A stretch of DNA of 64,000 nt from an uncultured Salinisphaerales bacterium (GTDB taxonomy: Bacteria; Pseudomonadota; Gammaproteobacteria; Nevskiales; CAJXLF01), in assembly GCA_913055805.1 (NCBI GenBank), contig CAJXLF010000001.1, positions 513,749-577,748 on the forward strand, given 5' to 3'. A program made the translations under genes and the position numbers. This document shows positions 38,245 through 48,287 of the stretch, piece after piece; position 1 is the stretch's first letter, and each line of letters opens with the position of its first letter. The notes beneath the pieces were generated by a model. That model did not search any database. It saw nothing but the letters and a program-made list of their open reading frames with translations, and was not told where the DNA came from.

Positions 38245-38724
38245 ATGATCTGGGCCATGGCTGCATTCATTGTCATTCTCATGGCGCTGGTCGCCTGGGG
38301 CGACCTGAAGTTGATGATTGGTTTCCTGGTGTTGGTGGCGGTAGCCGCCACCACCTTCCTGGCCTACGAGAACTGGTCTGATCGCCGGTCCGCGCAACGC
38401 GTGGGTACGAGTGAAGTGGAATTGCTGGATTTTTCACTGCAGCCGCTGGCTGGCGGCGTCTTTGAATTGACCGGCCGGGTGCATAATCATGCCGGGCGTT
38501 ATGCGCTCAAGCGCCTGACGCTCAAGGTGGTGGCACAGGACTGCAGCGGCGGCGAGAAGCTAGAATGTATCGCCATTGGTGAAACGCAACCCGTATTGAA
38601 GCTGAATGTGCCGGCTGGCCAGGCGCGCGACATCAAGGAAAAAGTCATGTTCCGCGACGGGCGGCCGCAGGCCAGGGGCGAGCTTCGCTGGGAGTTTGAC
38701 GTGCTGTCCACGCGTGGCGGCTGA
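38245..38724 (+). CDS. Small membrane-anchored protein of unknown function
   Basis: 159 residues. Two hydrophobic segments at the N-terminus (about residues 1-18 and 22-40) are followed by a predicted beta-rich domain ('VFELTGRVHNHAGRYALKRL') with two Cys in 'DCSGGEKLEC' that could pair. The domain shape resembles the FxLYD/DUF-type immunoglobulin-like modules. It starts 12 bases after apbC, so it is likely co-transcribed. I do not recognise a named family. Confidence 0.7.
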   Translation: MIWAMAAFIVILMALVAWGDLKLMIGFLVLVAVAATTFLAYENWSDRRSAQRVGTSEVELLDFSLQPLAGGVFELTGRVHNHAGRYALKRLTLKVVAQDCSGGEKLECIAIGETQPVLKLNVPAGQARDIKEKVMFRDGRPQARGELRWEFDVLSTRGG

Positions 38725-38747
38725 TCCCGCGGACAATCGAATGAGAA

Positions 38748-38845
38748 GTTGTGTTGCTGTGTTTTGGAACCGTCGGCCGCATGGACGCGGCCGTCGAGCT
38801 TGCAGGGATGTATTCACAGCGTGTTTCAAAGCACAGCAACGCAAC
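38748..38845 (-). repeat. Dispersed palindromic repeat, copy 2 (reverse orientation)
   Basis: The same core as at 36769-36856 read on the opposite strand: 'CGCTGTGAATACATCCCTG', then GCTCGACGGCCGCGTCC, then (A)TGCGGCCGACGGT. The outer arms here are GTTGTGTTGCTGTGTTTTG (38748-38766) and its near-complement (38827-38845), unrelated to those of copy 1. It fills the gap between the membrane-protein gene and dcd. Confidence 0.7.
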
Positions 38846-38874
38846 TGACGTACTGAAAAAATGGAATCAAGTCA

Positions 38875-39441
38875 GTGAGCATCAAGTCAGATAAATGGAT
38901 TCGCCGCATGGCGGAGCAGGAAGGCATGATCGAGCCCTTCGAGCCGGGGCAGGTCAAGGAAAGCGGCGGTGGACGTATCGTCTCCTACGGCGTGTCGAGC
39001 TATGGCTACGATGTGCGTTGCGCCGACGAATTCAAGATATTCACCAATATCAATTCCGCCATCGTGGATCCCAAGGATTTCCACGACGGCAGCTTCGTGG
39101 ACTTCAAGGGCGATTCCTGCGTGATCCCGCCCAACTCCTTCGCTCTGGCGCGTACGGTGGAGTACTTCCGCATTCCGCGTAGCGTGCTGACTATCTGTCT
39201 GGGCAAGTCCACCTACGCCCGCTGCGGCATCATCGTGAATGTCACGCCGCTGGAACCGGAGTGGGAGGGGCATGTGACGCTGGAGTTCTCCAATACCACG
39301 CCATTGCCGGCGCGCATCTACGCCAATGAAGGTGTAGCGCAGATGCTGTTTCTGGAGTCGGATGAAGTCTGCGAGACCTCATACAAGGATCGCGGCGGCA
39401 AGTACCAGGGACAGCAGGGCGTGACATTACCGAAGACCTGA
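38875..39441 (+). CDS. dcd: dCTP deaminase
   Basis: 188 residues (E. coli 193), GTG start. Trimeric deaminase of the dUTPase fold: '[15 protein letters not shown]', '[16 protein letters not shown]', '[20 protein letters not shown]' with the catalytic Glu in '[13 protein letters not shown]', and the C-terminal '[10 protein letters not shown]' that closes on the nucleotide. It makes dUTP for thymidylate synthesis. Confidence 0.97.
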   Translation: MSIKSDKWIRRMAEQEGMIEPFEPGQVKESGGGRIVSYGVSSYGYDVRCADEFKIFTNINSAIVDPKDFHDGSFVDFKGDSCVIPPNSFALARTVEYFRIPRSVLTICLGKSTYARCGIIVNVTPLEPEWEGHVTLEFSNTTPLPARIYANEGVAQMLFLESDEVCETSYKDRGGKYQGQQGVTLPKT

Positions 39442-39454
39442 CAGAGATTGCGGG

Positions 39455-39952
39455 ATGAAACATCTCTGGATTGTTCGTCATGCCAAATCTGACTGGGGTG
39501 ATCCCGGACTGCCGGATTTCGAGCGGCCACTGAACAAGCGCGGTCTGGGCAATGCGCCCGCCATGGGTAAGTGGCTGGCCGGGCAGGGCGTGGTTCCCGA
39601 GCTGATTATCAGTAGTCCGGCCGTCCGTGCCCGCCGCACCGCCGAGATGCTCGCTACGGGGATGGGTTATCCGTTGGAGCGTATTCAGCTGGAGCGGCGT
39701 ATTTACGAGGCCTCGCCAGAAACCCTTCTGGATGTGCTTGCGCAGGCGGATGCCGCAGTCAACCGGCTGATGCTGGTCGGCCACAATCCCGGCCTGACTC
39801 TGCTGGTGAATATGCTGGGGGGTGGCCCACTGGACAATTTGCCGACCTGTGCGGTGGCCGCCCTGACTTTCAACAGTCCGGACTGGTCGCTGTTATGTCA
39901 TGCACCGGTGCAGGAATCGCTGTGGCTCCCGCGGGAAGTGCTTCAGGGCTGA
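39455..39952 (+). CDS. SixA-like histidine phosphatase
   Basis: 165 residues. Histidine phosphatase superfamily motif 'IVRHAKSDW' near the N-terminus (RHG family), Arg in 'SSPAVRARRTAEML', and the second catalytic His in 'MLVGHNPGLTLLV'. The compact single domain matches SixA, which removes phosphate from phosphohistidine of phosphotransfer proteins. Its partner here is unknown. Starts 13 bases after dcd and overlaps the DUF3108 gene tail-to-tail by 10 bases. Confidence 0.88.
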   Translation: MKHLWIVRHAKSDWGDPGLPDFERPLNKRGLGNAPAMGKWLAGQGVVPELIISSPAVRARRTAEMLATGMGYPLERIQLERRIYEASPETLLDVLAQADAAVNRLMLVGHNPGLTLLVNMLGGGPLDNLPTCAVAALTFNSPDWSLLCHAPVQESLWLPREVLQG

Positions 39953-40704
39953 TTCTGTGCCGCCGGATTCTGCGGCAATTTGCGCAGCAGCATGCGCACT
40001 GCGGGTTTGTCTTTCTTCTGTCTTTCCAGCAGCACCGGAAGGTAATCGAGTTCCGGCGCCAACCATAACCTGAACTGCCGTTTCTGCGAGTTGGTACGTT
40101 CCACCTTCACGGCGTCAAAACGGCCAGCCGGAGTGCGAATGGTTTCCCGGCCGGTGACCTGGAAACGATAAGGCTTGATTTCGTCGTCTTCGACCATCAG
40201 GAAAACGAACTGCTTCTGTGGCAGCTCGCCGTTGGCCAGTTGCAGATGTCTGGCCAGTTGCTGGCGCAGGGCCAGTTCCATCACCGTGCGGTCCAGCCCT
40301 TCGGCGGGCAATTCCCGGGGGTCGTTGTTGTCGGTGGTGACCAGCTGGTTACCCCAGTCGAAACGCAGGGTGTAATTGTCATCATCATCGCCGCCCTCGC
40401 GGCTGATGCTGTATTTGTGCGAGCGGATGTGGCCGTTTTCCACGCAGAAATAACTCTGCTCGGTCATGCGGCCGGCAAACAGCGCGGCCAGGCCCTTGGG
40501 TTCGGCCACCCCCTGGATGCGGTAGCAGTCACCTTTGTCGCGGGTCATGGTGAAGGTGGTGTCCCCCAGCATGACGTTTCCCCGGTTGACCTCATAAACT
40601 GCCTGATAAGGAGAGAATACGTCTGCCTGCGCGGACGCGCAGCAGAATAATGCACCGATAAAGGCCGCCGTTCTGGCAGGCCGCAAACTCATTTTTCGGA
40701 TCAT
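39943..40704 (-). CDS. DUF3108 domain periplasmic protein
   Basis: 253 residues. A signal peptide (cut near 'ASAQA') is followed by the DUF3108 pattern 'YQAVYEVNRGNVMLGDTTFT', 'LALRQQLARHLQLANGELP' and 'APELDYLPVLLERQKKD'. DUF3108 proteins are exported and beta-rich; their role is not known. The gene follows purN by 13 bases, an arrangement seen in other gammaproteobacteria. Confidence 0.88.
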   Translation of the reverse strand: MIRKMSLRPARTAAFIGALFCCASAQADVFSPYQAVYEVNRGNVMLGDTTFTMTRDKGDCYRIQGVAEPKGLAALFAGRMTEQSYFCVENGHIRSHKYSISREGGDDDDNYTLRFDWGNQLVTTDNNDPRELPAEGLDRTVMELALRQQLARHLQLANGELPQKQFVFLMVEDDEIKPYRFQVTGRETIRTPAGRFDAVKVERTNSQKRQFRLWLAPELDYLPVLLERQKKDKPAVRMLLRKLPQNPAAQNQP

Positions 40705-40717
40705 GCAAATGCCTTTC

Positions 40718-41383
40718 TTAAGGATCGGCGGTCAAGGTCTCCATCTGCAGGGGAGCATCCATGATTTGACCGTCGAATGCCAGCCCCTCCTTTGTCAGCC
40801 GAATCCGTCCCGCCGCGGCCCAGGCCAGCACTTGCGAGTAGATATGCAGTTCCACTTCCTGCATCACCCTGTCTGCCAGTATTTCCGCGTTATCTCCGGG
40901 ACGGATGTCGATGCTGCCCTGTAAGACAACGGGGCCGCCATCGAGTTCGGCGGTCACGTAATGCACGCTGGCGCCATGGCGGTTGTCGCCGGCCTCCAGT
41001 GCGCGTTGATGTGTATGCAGGCCGCGATATTTTGGCAGCAGGGAGGGGTGAATATTGAACATGCGGCCCTCGAAACGCTTTACGAAAGCATCGGAAAGGA
41101 TGCGCATGAACCCGGCCAGGGCGATCAGGTCCGGCTGGTACTGCTCAATGCGTTCGGCCAGTGCCTGGTCAAAGGCTTCGCGTGATTCAAATGCCTTGTG
41201 GTCAACAACCTCGGTAGTGACACCTGCAGCCTGCGCGCGTAACAGGCCCTGTGCATCCGGGCGGTTGCTGATGACGGCGACGGTCCTGGCCTGGATCCGT
41301 CCGCTGGAAACGGCGTCGAGAATTGCCTGCAGGTTACGTCCGGTGCCCGAGATCAGGACCACCAGGCGGGCGGGTTCCCGCAT
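40718..41383 (-). CDS. purN: Phosphoribosylglycinamide formyltransferase PurN
   Basis: 221 residues. 'VLISGTGRNLQAILDA' at the start, the catalytic set in 'FNIHPSLLPKYRGLHTH' (Asn-Ile-His) and Asp in 'HYVTAELDGGPVVLQ'. It adds the formyl group to GAR in purine synthesis using formyl-tetrahydrofolate. The start and purM's stop share a base. Confidence 0.96.
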   Translation of the reverse strand: MREPARLVVLISGTGRNLQAILDAVSSGRIQARTVAVISNRPDAQGLLRAQAAGVTTEVVDHKAFESREAFDQALAERIEQYQPDLIALAGFMRILSDAFVKRFEGRMFNIHPSLLPKYRGLHTHQRALEAGDNRHGASVHYVTAELDGGPVVLQGSIDIRPGDNAEILADRVMQEVELHIYSQVLAWAAAGRIRLTKEGLAFDGQIMDAPLQMETLTADP

Positions 41384-42435
41384 CAGAGAATGGGCACTGC
41401 CGGGCCGCTGCCGCGTTCGGTGACTTCACCGATGCGCCAGGCGGTTTCACCCGCTGCGGTCAGCTGGCTGACAGCGGCGTCTGCATGTTCCTGCGGCAAA
41501 ATCACCACCATGCCCACACCACAATTGAAGGTGCGATGCATTTCTGCATTTTCAATACCACCCTGTTCCTGCAGCCAGCTGAAAATGGCCGGCCACTGCC
41601 AGGCTTTGCTGTCCAGCGTGGCGGCACAGTTCTCCGGCAGCACGCGCACAATATTTTCCGGCAGTCCGCCGCCGGTGATATGGGCCAGCGCGTGTACCGG
41701 CAGAGCGCCGAGGAGCGGCAGCAGGCTCTTTACATAGATGCGGGTTGGCGTGAGCAGGGTGTGGACCAAGGTGCTGTCGCCAAACTGCTTGTGCAGGTCA
41801 TGTCCGCCGACTTCAAGAATCTTGCGAATCAGGGAATAGCCATTGGAATGCGGTCCGCTGGAGGCCAGGCCGATGATGACGTCGCCTACCTGTACACGAT
41901 TGCTGTCCAGGATGGCGTCCTTTTCCACGATGCCGACGGTAAAGCCCGCCAGGTCGAAGTCACCGGCGGCATACATGCCCGGCATTTCGGCGGTTTCACC
42001 CCCAATCAACGCTGCACCGGCCTGGCGGCAACCTTCGGCAATTCCGCTGACAACCTGGGCGGCGGCTTCCGGGTCGAGCTTGCCGGTGGCGTAGTAGTCA
42101 AGGAAAAACAGCGGTTCGGCGCCTGCCACGAGCACGTCGTTCACGCACATGGCGACCAGGTCTATGCCCACGCTGTCATAGATGCCAGCCTCGATGGCCA
42201 GCTTGAGCTTGGTGCCTACGCCATCCGTGCCTGAAACCAGAACCGGCTGGCGGTAGCGGTCCAGCGGCAGTTCGAAAAGACCGCCAAAGCCGCCAAGTCC
42301 GCCCAGAACTTCGGGGCGGCGGGTACTGTCCACCATGGACTTGATGTTGTCGACCAGTTTTTCGCCCGCGTCGATATCGACGCCGGCATCTCTGTAAGTC
42401 AGCGGTGCCTTGTTGTCCATGCGCTGGTATTCCAT
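41383..42435 (-). CDS. purM: Phosphoribosylformylglycinamidine cyclo-ligase PurM
   Basis: 350 residues. '[20 protein letters not shown]' at the start, nucleotide-binding '[15 protein letters not shown]', '[13 protein letters not shown]' and '[14 protein letters not shown]'. It closes the imidazole ring to AIR. A second ATG five codons in (42420) is an equal candidate start. Divergent from the DUF2066 gene, with 80 bases between. Confidence 0.96.
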   Translation of the reverse strand: MEYQRMDNKAPLTYRDAGVDIDAGEKLVDNIKSMVDSTRRPEVLGGLGGFGGLFELPLDRYRQPVLVSGTDGVGTKLKLAIEAGIYDSVGIDLVAMCVNDVLVAGAEPLFFLDYYATGKLDPEAAAQVVSGIAEGCRQAGAALIGGETAEMPGMYAAGDFDLAGFTVGIVEKDAILDSNRVQVGDVIIGLASSGPHSNGYSLIRKILEVGGHDLHKQFGDSTLVHTLLTPTRIYVKSLLPLLGALPVHALAHITGGGLPENIVRVLPENCAATLDSKAWQWPAIFSWLQEQGGIENAEMHRTFNCGVGMVVILPQEHADAAVSQLTAAGETAWRIGEVTERGSGPAVPIL

Positions 42436-42515
42436 CTGCGGGAAGCTGGCATTGCGAAAAGGAGTGCAATGCGGTGTGGTATTGTACAGCAGGAATAAAC
42501 CACAGCCCTATCCTG

Positions 42516-43673
42516 ATGACACGGCCTGATCCCAGAATCCTGATTTCCCTGTTCTGTTTGTGCCTGCTGCAAGCGCCTGTTTCCCGGGCGGCCGCGCTGA
42601 CGCGTGTCTCCGACCTTTATTCCTTTGAGGTAGTGGTGGCCAACACCTCGGTGGCGGAACGTACTTCGGGGCTGGAGAAGGGTCTGGAGCAGGTCATGGT
42701 GCGTGTGACCGGAGACAAGCGCATCGGTACGCATCCCGCAGCCGGCGGACTCTTCAGCCAGGCAGAGAACTATCTGCAGAAATACGGCTATGACGAACGC
42801 GAAGTGCTGGAGCCGGCAGAGGGGGAGGTCGAAGAAGGCTCTGATCAACCTTCTCCTTCAGGTGTGTTCGATGCACAGCAGCAAGTGAAAAAAGAACTGT
42901 TACTGCGGGGGCGGTTCGAGCCGGCGGTACTGGAAAAGGCCCTGCGGCAGGCCGGCTTGCCGGTCTGGGATGCAAAGCGCCCGCAGATTCTCATGCTGGG
43001 TACAGTCGAGGCTGAGGGTGAAAGTCTGCCTACCACGGATGAAACCCTGCAACCGATTCTGCAGGATGCGGCGGCCTTGCGCGGCTTGCCGCTGCAATTG
43101 CCCGGCATCGAGGGCATGGACGCACGTTCAATCTGGAAGGGTGATCGTTTTGCCCTGGATGATGCGGCCAGGGCTGCAGGCGTGGATTTCGTTCACTGGT
43201 CGCGTGTGAGTCGCCAGTCGGCCGGCGCGGACGATGCGGGCTGGGTGGTGGAGGCTGCCCTGTACCAGCAAGGTGAACTGGTACGCGAATGGTATTTCAA
43301 TGCCAGCAGCGAGGAAGTGGCCTTGCGGCGGCAGGTGGATGAACTCACCGACTGGGTGGCGGGCCGCTACGCCGTGGCGAGTCAGCAGGGTGGCCGCAGC
43401 GTGGTCGGCCTGTATGTCAGCGGTGTGGAAGACCTCTCCGCCTATGCGCGTGTTCAGGCGTTACTGGCTGAACTCGGCGCCGTGGAAAAGCTGGAACTGG
43501 TAGCTGTAAGCAGCCGTGGGCTCATCTATCGCATCACGACACGTTCGGATGCCCGTCAGTTCGAAAACAATCTGGCACTGAACCGGCGCCTTGTGCCCGA
43601 GGATGCCTCGGCGCAACATAGTCAGGCACCCATCTGGCTGGGCGAGATTGAACTCTATTATCGTTTGCAATGA
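42516..43673 (+). CDS. DUF2066 domain protein
   Basis: 385 residues from the ATG at 42516, preceded by an AGGA at 42491; upstream in-frame codons would overlap purM and the divergent promoter. A signal peptide (about residues 1-27, ending 'VSRAAA') is followed by 'YSFEVVVANTSVAERTSGLE', the start of DUF2066. The family is exported, of unknown function, and characteristically stands between purM and the AI-2E-family gene. Confidence 0.88.
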   Translation: MTRPDPRILISLFCLCLLQAPVSRAAALTRVSDLYSFEVVVANTSVAERTSGLEKGLEQVMVRVTGDKRIGTHPAAGGLFSQAENYLQKYGYDEREVLEPAEGEVEEGSDQPSPSGVFDAQQQVKKELLLRGRFEPAVLEKALRQAGLPVWDAKRPQILMLGTVEAEGESLPTTDETLQPILQDAAALRGLPLQLPGIEGMDARSIWKGDRFALDDAARAAGVDFVHWSRVSRQSAGADDAGWVVEAALYQQGELVREWYFNASSEEVALRRQVDELTDWVAGRYAVASQQGGRSVVGLYVSGVEDLSAYARVQALLAELGAVEKLELVAVSSRGLIYRITTRSDARQFENNLALNRRLVPEDASAQHSQAPIWLGEIELYYRLQ

Positions 43674-43708
43674 CCGCCGCACTAACGGTTCTGATGTGAG
43701 CCCGGAAA

Positions 43709-44776
43709 ATGACTGAACATGCCCTGACCATGCGGCACTGGCTCTGGATAGGCGGCCTGGCACTGACTGCGCTGCTGATTTACCTGCTGCAACCCATTCT
43801 CATGCCCTTTGTGGTGGCTTCCGGACTGGCCTATTTGGGCGATCCGGTGGTGGACTGGCTGCAACGGCACCGCTTGTCGCGCACAGCGGGCGTCATTGTG
43901 GTGTTTGCAGCACTAACACTGGCGTCGTTGCTGGGCTTGCTGCTGCTGATTCCGCTGCTGCAGGAGCAGGTGGTGACTTTCGTGCAGAGGCTGCCCGGTT
44001 ATCTGCAATGGGCAACCGAGCTGTTGCGCCCCTGGCTGGGCCCATTGATGCCTGCAGGAGATGAACTGGATTTCGAGAGTATCAGGCAAGCCCTGAGCGA
44101 GCATTGGGGGGAGATCGAGGGTGTGCGTTCCATGCTGGTGGATGCAGTGTCCCAGCGAGGCGGCGCGCTCCTGTTGCTGATTGGTAATCTGCTGCTGATT
44201 CCGGTGGTGACCTTCTATCTGCTGCGTGACTGGGACCATCTCGTGGCCCACATAGGTGATCTGATTCCACGCCGCTGGCTGCCGGCCGTGACCGAATTTG
44301 CCCGCGAATCCGATGTCGTGCTCAGCGCCTTCATACGCGGCCAACTGCTGGTGATGCTCGCGCTGGGGGTGACCTACAGTGTGGGGCTGTGGGCAGTGGG
44401 CCTGGAACTGGCTCTGCTGATAGGCATGGGCGCCGGCCTGGTCAGTTTCGTGCCCTACCTGGGCGTGATTGTGGGTCTTATATCGGCCAGTGTCGCCATT
44501 GTCGTGCAAACCCAGGAGTGGTGGCCGCTGCTGTGGGTGGCCCTGGTTTTCGGTGTTGGCCAGTTTCTGGAAAGCGCCGTCTTCTCGCCGTTGCTGGTGG
44601 GTGACCGTATTGGCCTGCATCCGGTAGCGGTAATCTTTGCCGTGCTGGCCGGCGGCCAGTTGTTCGGCTTCCTGGGCGTGCTCATGGCTCTGCCGGTGGC
44701 CGCCGTGATCGCCGTACTGCTCAGGCATTTACGCAAACAATGGGTGGTCAGTAACGCTTATCTGGATGAGCCCTGA
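43709..44776 (+). CDS. AI-2E family transporter (PerM-like)
   Basis: 355 residues, about seven or eight membrane spans. The family pattern is visible in 'YLLQPILMPFVVASGLAYLGDP', 'VVTFYLLRDWDHLV', and 'GVTYSVGLWAVGLELALLIGMGAGL'-type core around residues 210-250 (Gly-rich). The C-terminal 'FLGVLMALPVAAVIAVLLRH' is also typical. Named after the TqsA exporter of autoinducer-2, but most members have unknown substrates. It overlaps hda by one base. Confidence 0.9.
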   Translation: MTEHALTMRHWLWIGGLALTALLIYLLQPILMPFVVASGLAYLGDPVVDWLQRHRLSRTAGVIVVFAALTLASLLGLLLLIPLLQEQVVTFVQRLPGYLQWATELLRPWLGPLMPAGDELDFESIRQALSEHWGEIEGVRSMLVDAVSQRGGALLLLIGNLLLIPVVTFYLLRDWDHLVAHIGDLIPRRWLPAVTEFARESDVVLSAFIRGQLLVMLALGVTYSVGLWAVGLELALLIGMGAGLVSFVPYLGVIVGLISASVAIVVQTQEWWPLLWVALVFGVGQFLESAVFSPLLVGDRIGLHPVAVIFAVLAGGQLFGFLGVLMALPVAAVIAVLLRHLRKQWVVSNAYLDEP

Positions 44777-45462
44777 TGCAGGGACAGCAACTGCCACTGG
44801 GGGTGCATCTGCGCGACGATGCGCGCTTCGATGATTTTCAGCCGGGCGCCAATGCCGAGGTGCTGGGGCACTTGCGCAAGCTGGCCGCGGGTGAGCCGGG
44901 TCAGCTTTATCTGTATGGCGGGCTGGGCAAGAGCCACCTGTTGCAAGCCGCCTGTAAACAGTCGATGCAGGAAGGTCGCAGCACGGCCTATCTGCCATTG
45001 AGTGATCTGGCTGATATGGATGCCGGTCTGCTCGACGGCATGGCGGGGCGTAGCCTGCTTTGCGTCGATGACGTGCAGGCCGTATGTGCCGACGAGCGCT
45101 GGGCGCTCAATCTGATGCGGCTTTGCGACACTGCCCGCGCGGAGGGGCATGCCCTGGTATTTGCCGGCGATTTGCCGCCGGCGGAACTGCCGGTGGCGGT
45201 ACCTGACCTGGCCACGCGTCTGGGTTGGGGCATGGTCTATGGCCTCAAGCCCCTGAGTGATGATGACAAGCTGGCTGCCCTGCGTTTGCGGGCACGCACA
45301 CGCGGACTGGAATTGCCACTGGATGTCGGGCGTTATCTGCTGACGCGTGGCGCCCGCGACCTGCCCGCGCTGATGGATACCCTGTACCGGCTGGATACGG
45401 CATCCCTGGCGGCACAGAGACGTCTGACCATTCCTTTCGTCAAAGATGTCATGAACCTCTGA
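44776..45462 (+). CDS. hda: DnaA regulatory inactivator Hda
   Basis: 228 residues, AAA+ ATPase related to DnaA domain III. The beta-clamp binding motif 'QQLPLGVHL' lies at residues 4-12. Walker A region 'GGLGKSHLLQAAC', Walker B 'LLCVDDVQAV', 'LATRLGWGMVYGLKPL' as box VII/sensor region. With the DNA-loaded clamp it stimulates ATP hydrolysis by DnaA and limits re-initiation. Confidence 0.95.
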   Translation: MQGQQLPLGVHLRDDARFDDFQPGANAEVLGHLRKLAAGEPGQLYLYGGLGKSHLLQAACKQSMQEGRSTAYLPLSDLADMDAGLLDGMAGRSLLCVDDVQAVCADERWALNLMRLCDTARAEGHALVFAGDLPPAELPVAVPDLATRLGWGMVYGLKPLSDDDKLAALRLRARTRGLELPLDVGRYLLTRGARDLPALMDTLYRLDTASLAAQRRLTIPFVKDVMNL

Positions 45463-45476
45463 AAGGGAGGGCAGTC

Positions 45477-46163
45477 ATGATGGACAGCAAAATGATGCGG
45501 CAGGTGGTGTTCGTGGCCTGCCTGAGCACTGTGCTGACATTGGCGCTAGTGGCCGGACTGGCCTGGTTGCTGCGGCCGGGCTGGCAAGCCCTTTTACCAT
45601 TACATACCCAGCAAATGCAGGTGCGCTTGCCCGAGGGCGCGCCGGTGACCGTGGATATCGTCGAGCCGCTGGATACTGACCTGCAGACGGTTATCGATGT
45701 GAGCTTTCCCATCGACGAAGTCCTGCCGGTGCATTTCGATGGTCCCATCCAGATCAATATCGGTATCGATGCCGAAGTGCCCATGCGGGCCGTGATTCAG
45801 TATGAAGATGTACTGCCCCTGGATGCCGAAGTGACGGCGCATGTTCTGGGCATTCCCTTCACCGTGCCGGTGACCGGCCAGATTCCGGTCAAGTTGTCTG
45901 TGCCGGTGGATCAGATGGTGCCGCTCAAGTTCAGCGCGCCGGTAACCGTAAGCATGGACGAGGCCTTGCAGGTGCCGGTGAAAATCGACTTTCAGACACA
46001 GATCCCCCTTAACCAGAAGCTGCGTATACCCGTTAACAAGCCGCTGGAAACCAATATAAAAATGAGCGAGCGGCCGGTGACGGTGGAGATGACGGGTTCG
46101 GAACTGGTCATGCCGCTGGACGATGTGCGGCTGCAACGGCGGCGGGCAGCAGAAAGCGAATAA
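45477..46163 (+). CDS. Membrane-anchored protein with repeated Pro/Val beta motif, unknown function
   Basis: 228 residues. One N-terminal membrane span (about 8-32) and then a chain of short repeats of roughly 15-20 residues with the pattern (I/V)P(V/L)x(V/L/F)xxP(V/I/L)xxxxxx(V/L)P, for example 'IPVKLSVPVDQMVPLKFSAP' and 'VPVKIDFQTQIPLNQKLRIP'. No Cys in the exported part. It starts 14 bases after hda with AGGGAGG upstream, so it is translated. I recognise no named domain. It may be an elongated beta structure or a bundle of strands spanning the periplasm. Confidence 0.7.
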   Translation: MMDSKMMRQVVFVACLSTVLTLALVAGLAWLLRPGWQALLPLHTQQMQVRLPEGAPVTVDIVEPLDTDLQTVIDVSFPIDEVLPVHFDGPIQINIGIDAEVPMRAVIQYEDVLPLDAEVTAHVLGIPFTVPVTGQIPVKLSVPVDQMVPLKFSAPVTVSMDEALQVPVKIDFQTQIPLNQKLRIPVNKPLETNIKMSERPVTVEMTGSELVMPLDDVRLQRRRAAESE

Positions 46164-46170
46164 TGTCATT

Positions 46171-46230
46171 CCCGCATTAGCGGGAGTCCACGGGTGATGC
46201 AGTTTGCGCATGCCGATTCGCAGGCATGCG
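46171..46230. terminator. Hairpins between convergent genes (candidate bidirectional terminator)
   Basis: Two stems in the gap between convergent genes: CCCGC-ATTA-GCGGG at 46171-46184 and GCATGCC/GGCATGC at 46208-46229. They are flanked by 'GTCATT' and 'AATGAC', the usual outer ends of a dispersed hairpin repeat. No T-tract. Position suggests transcript-end protection more than classical termination. Confidence 0.4.
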
Positions 46231-46250
46231 TCCGCAATGACGGAGCGCCT

Positions 46251-46565
46251 TCAGGTTTTGCGCGTAACCCTGACATACATCAGGCAGCCGATGAAACAGG
46301 CCAGGGCGCTGCCCAGGGCCGCGTATACAGACCAGCTCAGGTTCTGCGGTGCCGCCACTTCGCTGGCCAGCCAGCCCAGGTAGAAGATCACCAGCATGCT
46401 GGTCCAGGCAAAGGTGTAACGGCGCCGCATAAGCAGGCCGGGCAGTGGCAGCAACAGGGGAATGGCCGCCAGCCAGCCTGGCGTGCCGTAGCCCAGTCCC
46501 AGGAAAACGAACAGACCGAGGCAGCCACCCTGTGCCAGCAGTTGGAAGATGATGGCGTGGTTCAT
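46251..46565 (-). CDS. DUF2069 family membrane protein
   Basis: 104 residues with about four membrane spans ('LGLFVFLGLGYGTPGWLAAI', 'LPLPGLLMRRRYTFAWTSML', 'FYLGWLASEV', 'ALGSALACFIGCLMYVRV'). The 'RRYTFAWTSMLVIFYL' stretch is the most conserved part of DUF2069. It is found behind wrbA and arsC in many gammaproteobacteria, as here. Function unknown. Confidence 0.85.
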   Translation of the reverse strand: MNHAIIFQLLAQGGCLGLFVFLGLGYGTPGWLAAIPLLLPLPGLLMRRRYTFAWTSMLVIFYLGWLASEVAAPQNLSWSVYAALGSALACFIGCLMYVRVTRKT

Positions 46566-46687
46566 TATGTCGACTCCGTCATTCCGGGAACTGTGAAGCA
46601 GTTATCCGGAATCCAGCTGCTGCAGAGCATTTCCGGCTTTTGGCAGCTTGTGGATTCCCGTACCCACGGGAATGACATTTTTTCATT
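46566..46687. repeat. Dispersed hairpin repeat between wrbA and the DUF2069 gene
   Basis: 122 non-coding bases. 'CCGTCATTCCGGGAA', 'TTATCCGGAATCCAGC', 'GCATTTCCGGCTTT' and 'GGATTCCCGTACCCACGGGAATGACA' are the parts of a common intergenic hairpin family. Relatives occur at 7450-7545, 46164-46250 and 58790-58865. Confidence 0.55.
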
Positions 46688-47631
<944 letters not shown>

Positions 47632-47675
47632 GAAAACTCCGATGTTTTAGTGTGATACCTGGTTGCCGCGCAGGC

Positions 47676-48287
47676 TTACTGCCTGTACCAGCGACGGTTC
47701 AGGGCGCTGGAAACCAGGCGTGGATACCGTGATTGCCCCAGGCTGCCGTTGTAGCGCGCCAGAGCCCGGGACGTATTGCCCTTTTCCATATCAAGATAAT
47801 GCTTGAGGATGGAGCAGCCAAACCAGATATTGGTCTCCAGATGAAAAAGATTGGTGTCCAAGCGGCCTTCGGCCACCAGTTTTTTGTAGGCGTCGAGGTT
47901 GCCGATTTCATCCAGCCAGAAAGGCATGATCTGCATCAGGCCGCGCGCACCGGAACGTGAAATGGCGAAACGTTCGAAACGGCTTTCCACCTCGATCACG
48001 GCCAGTACCAGTTCCGGCGGAAGGCCGGTGCGGTTGGCTTCCCGATGCACAATGCGCAACAGGTTCAGCCGTTTTTCATGATCCTCGACAAACGGCTGCA
48101 GCCGGGTGGACATGTCCACCATCCAAACCTCGGCTTCGAAGCGGTCCTTGAAGCTGGGCGTTTTTTCTATGGACGCGACCAGCGCGGCGCGCAAGGCAGG
48201 GTCAGGCGCCTGGCCGGCATCCGCCGCCAGCGTCAGGGGCGCCGCCGTCAGCAGCCACAGCAGTAGCAGTCGTTTAGCGGCCCGCAT
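47676..48287 (-). CDS. Lytic murein transglycosylase (SLT domain)
   Basis: 203 residues from the ATG at 48285-48287, which opens a signal peptide ([21 protein letters not shown]). SLT domain with the catalytic Glu in '[19 protein letters not shown]' and 'GLMQIMPFW', '[14 protein letters not shown]', '[15 protein letters not shown]'. It cleaves peptidoglycan glycan strands. It overlaps the end of proS by 14 bases; longer in-frame starts would lie inside proS. Confidence 0.92.
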   Translation of the reverse strand: MRAAKRLLLLWLLTAAPLTLAADAGQAPDPALRAALVASIEKTPSFKDRFEAEVWMVDMSTRLQPFVEDHEKRLNLLRIVHREANRTGLPPELVLAVIEVESRFERFAISRSGARGLMQIMPFWLDEIGNLDAYKKLVAEGRLDTNLFHLETNIWFGCSILKHYLDMEKGNTSRALARYNGSLGQSRYPRLVSSALNRRWYRQ

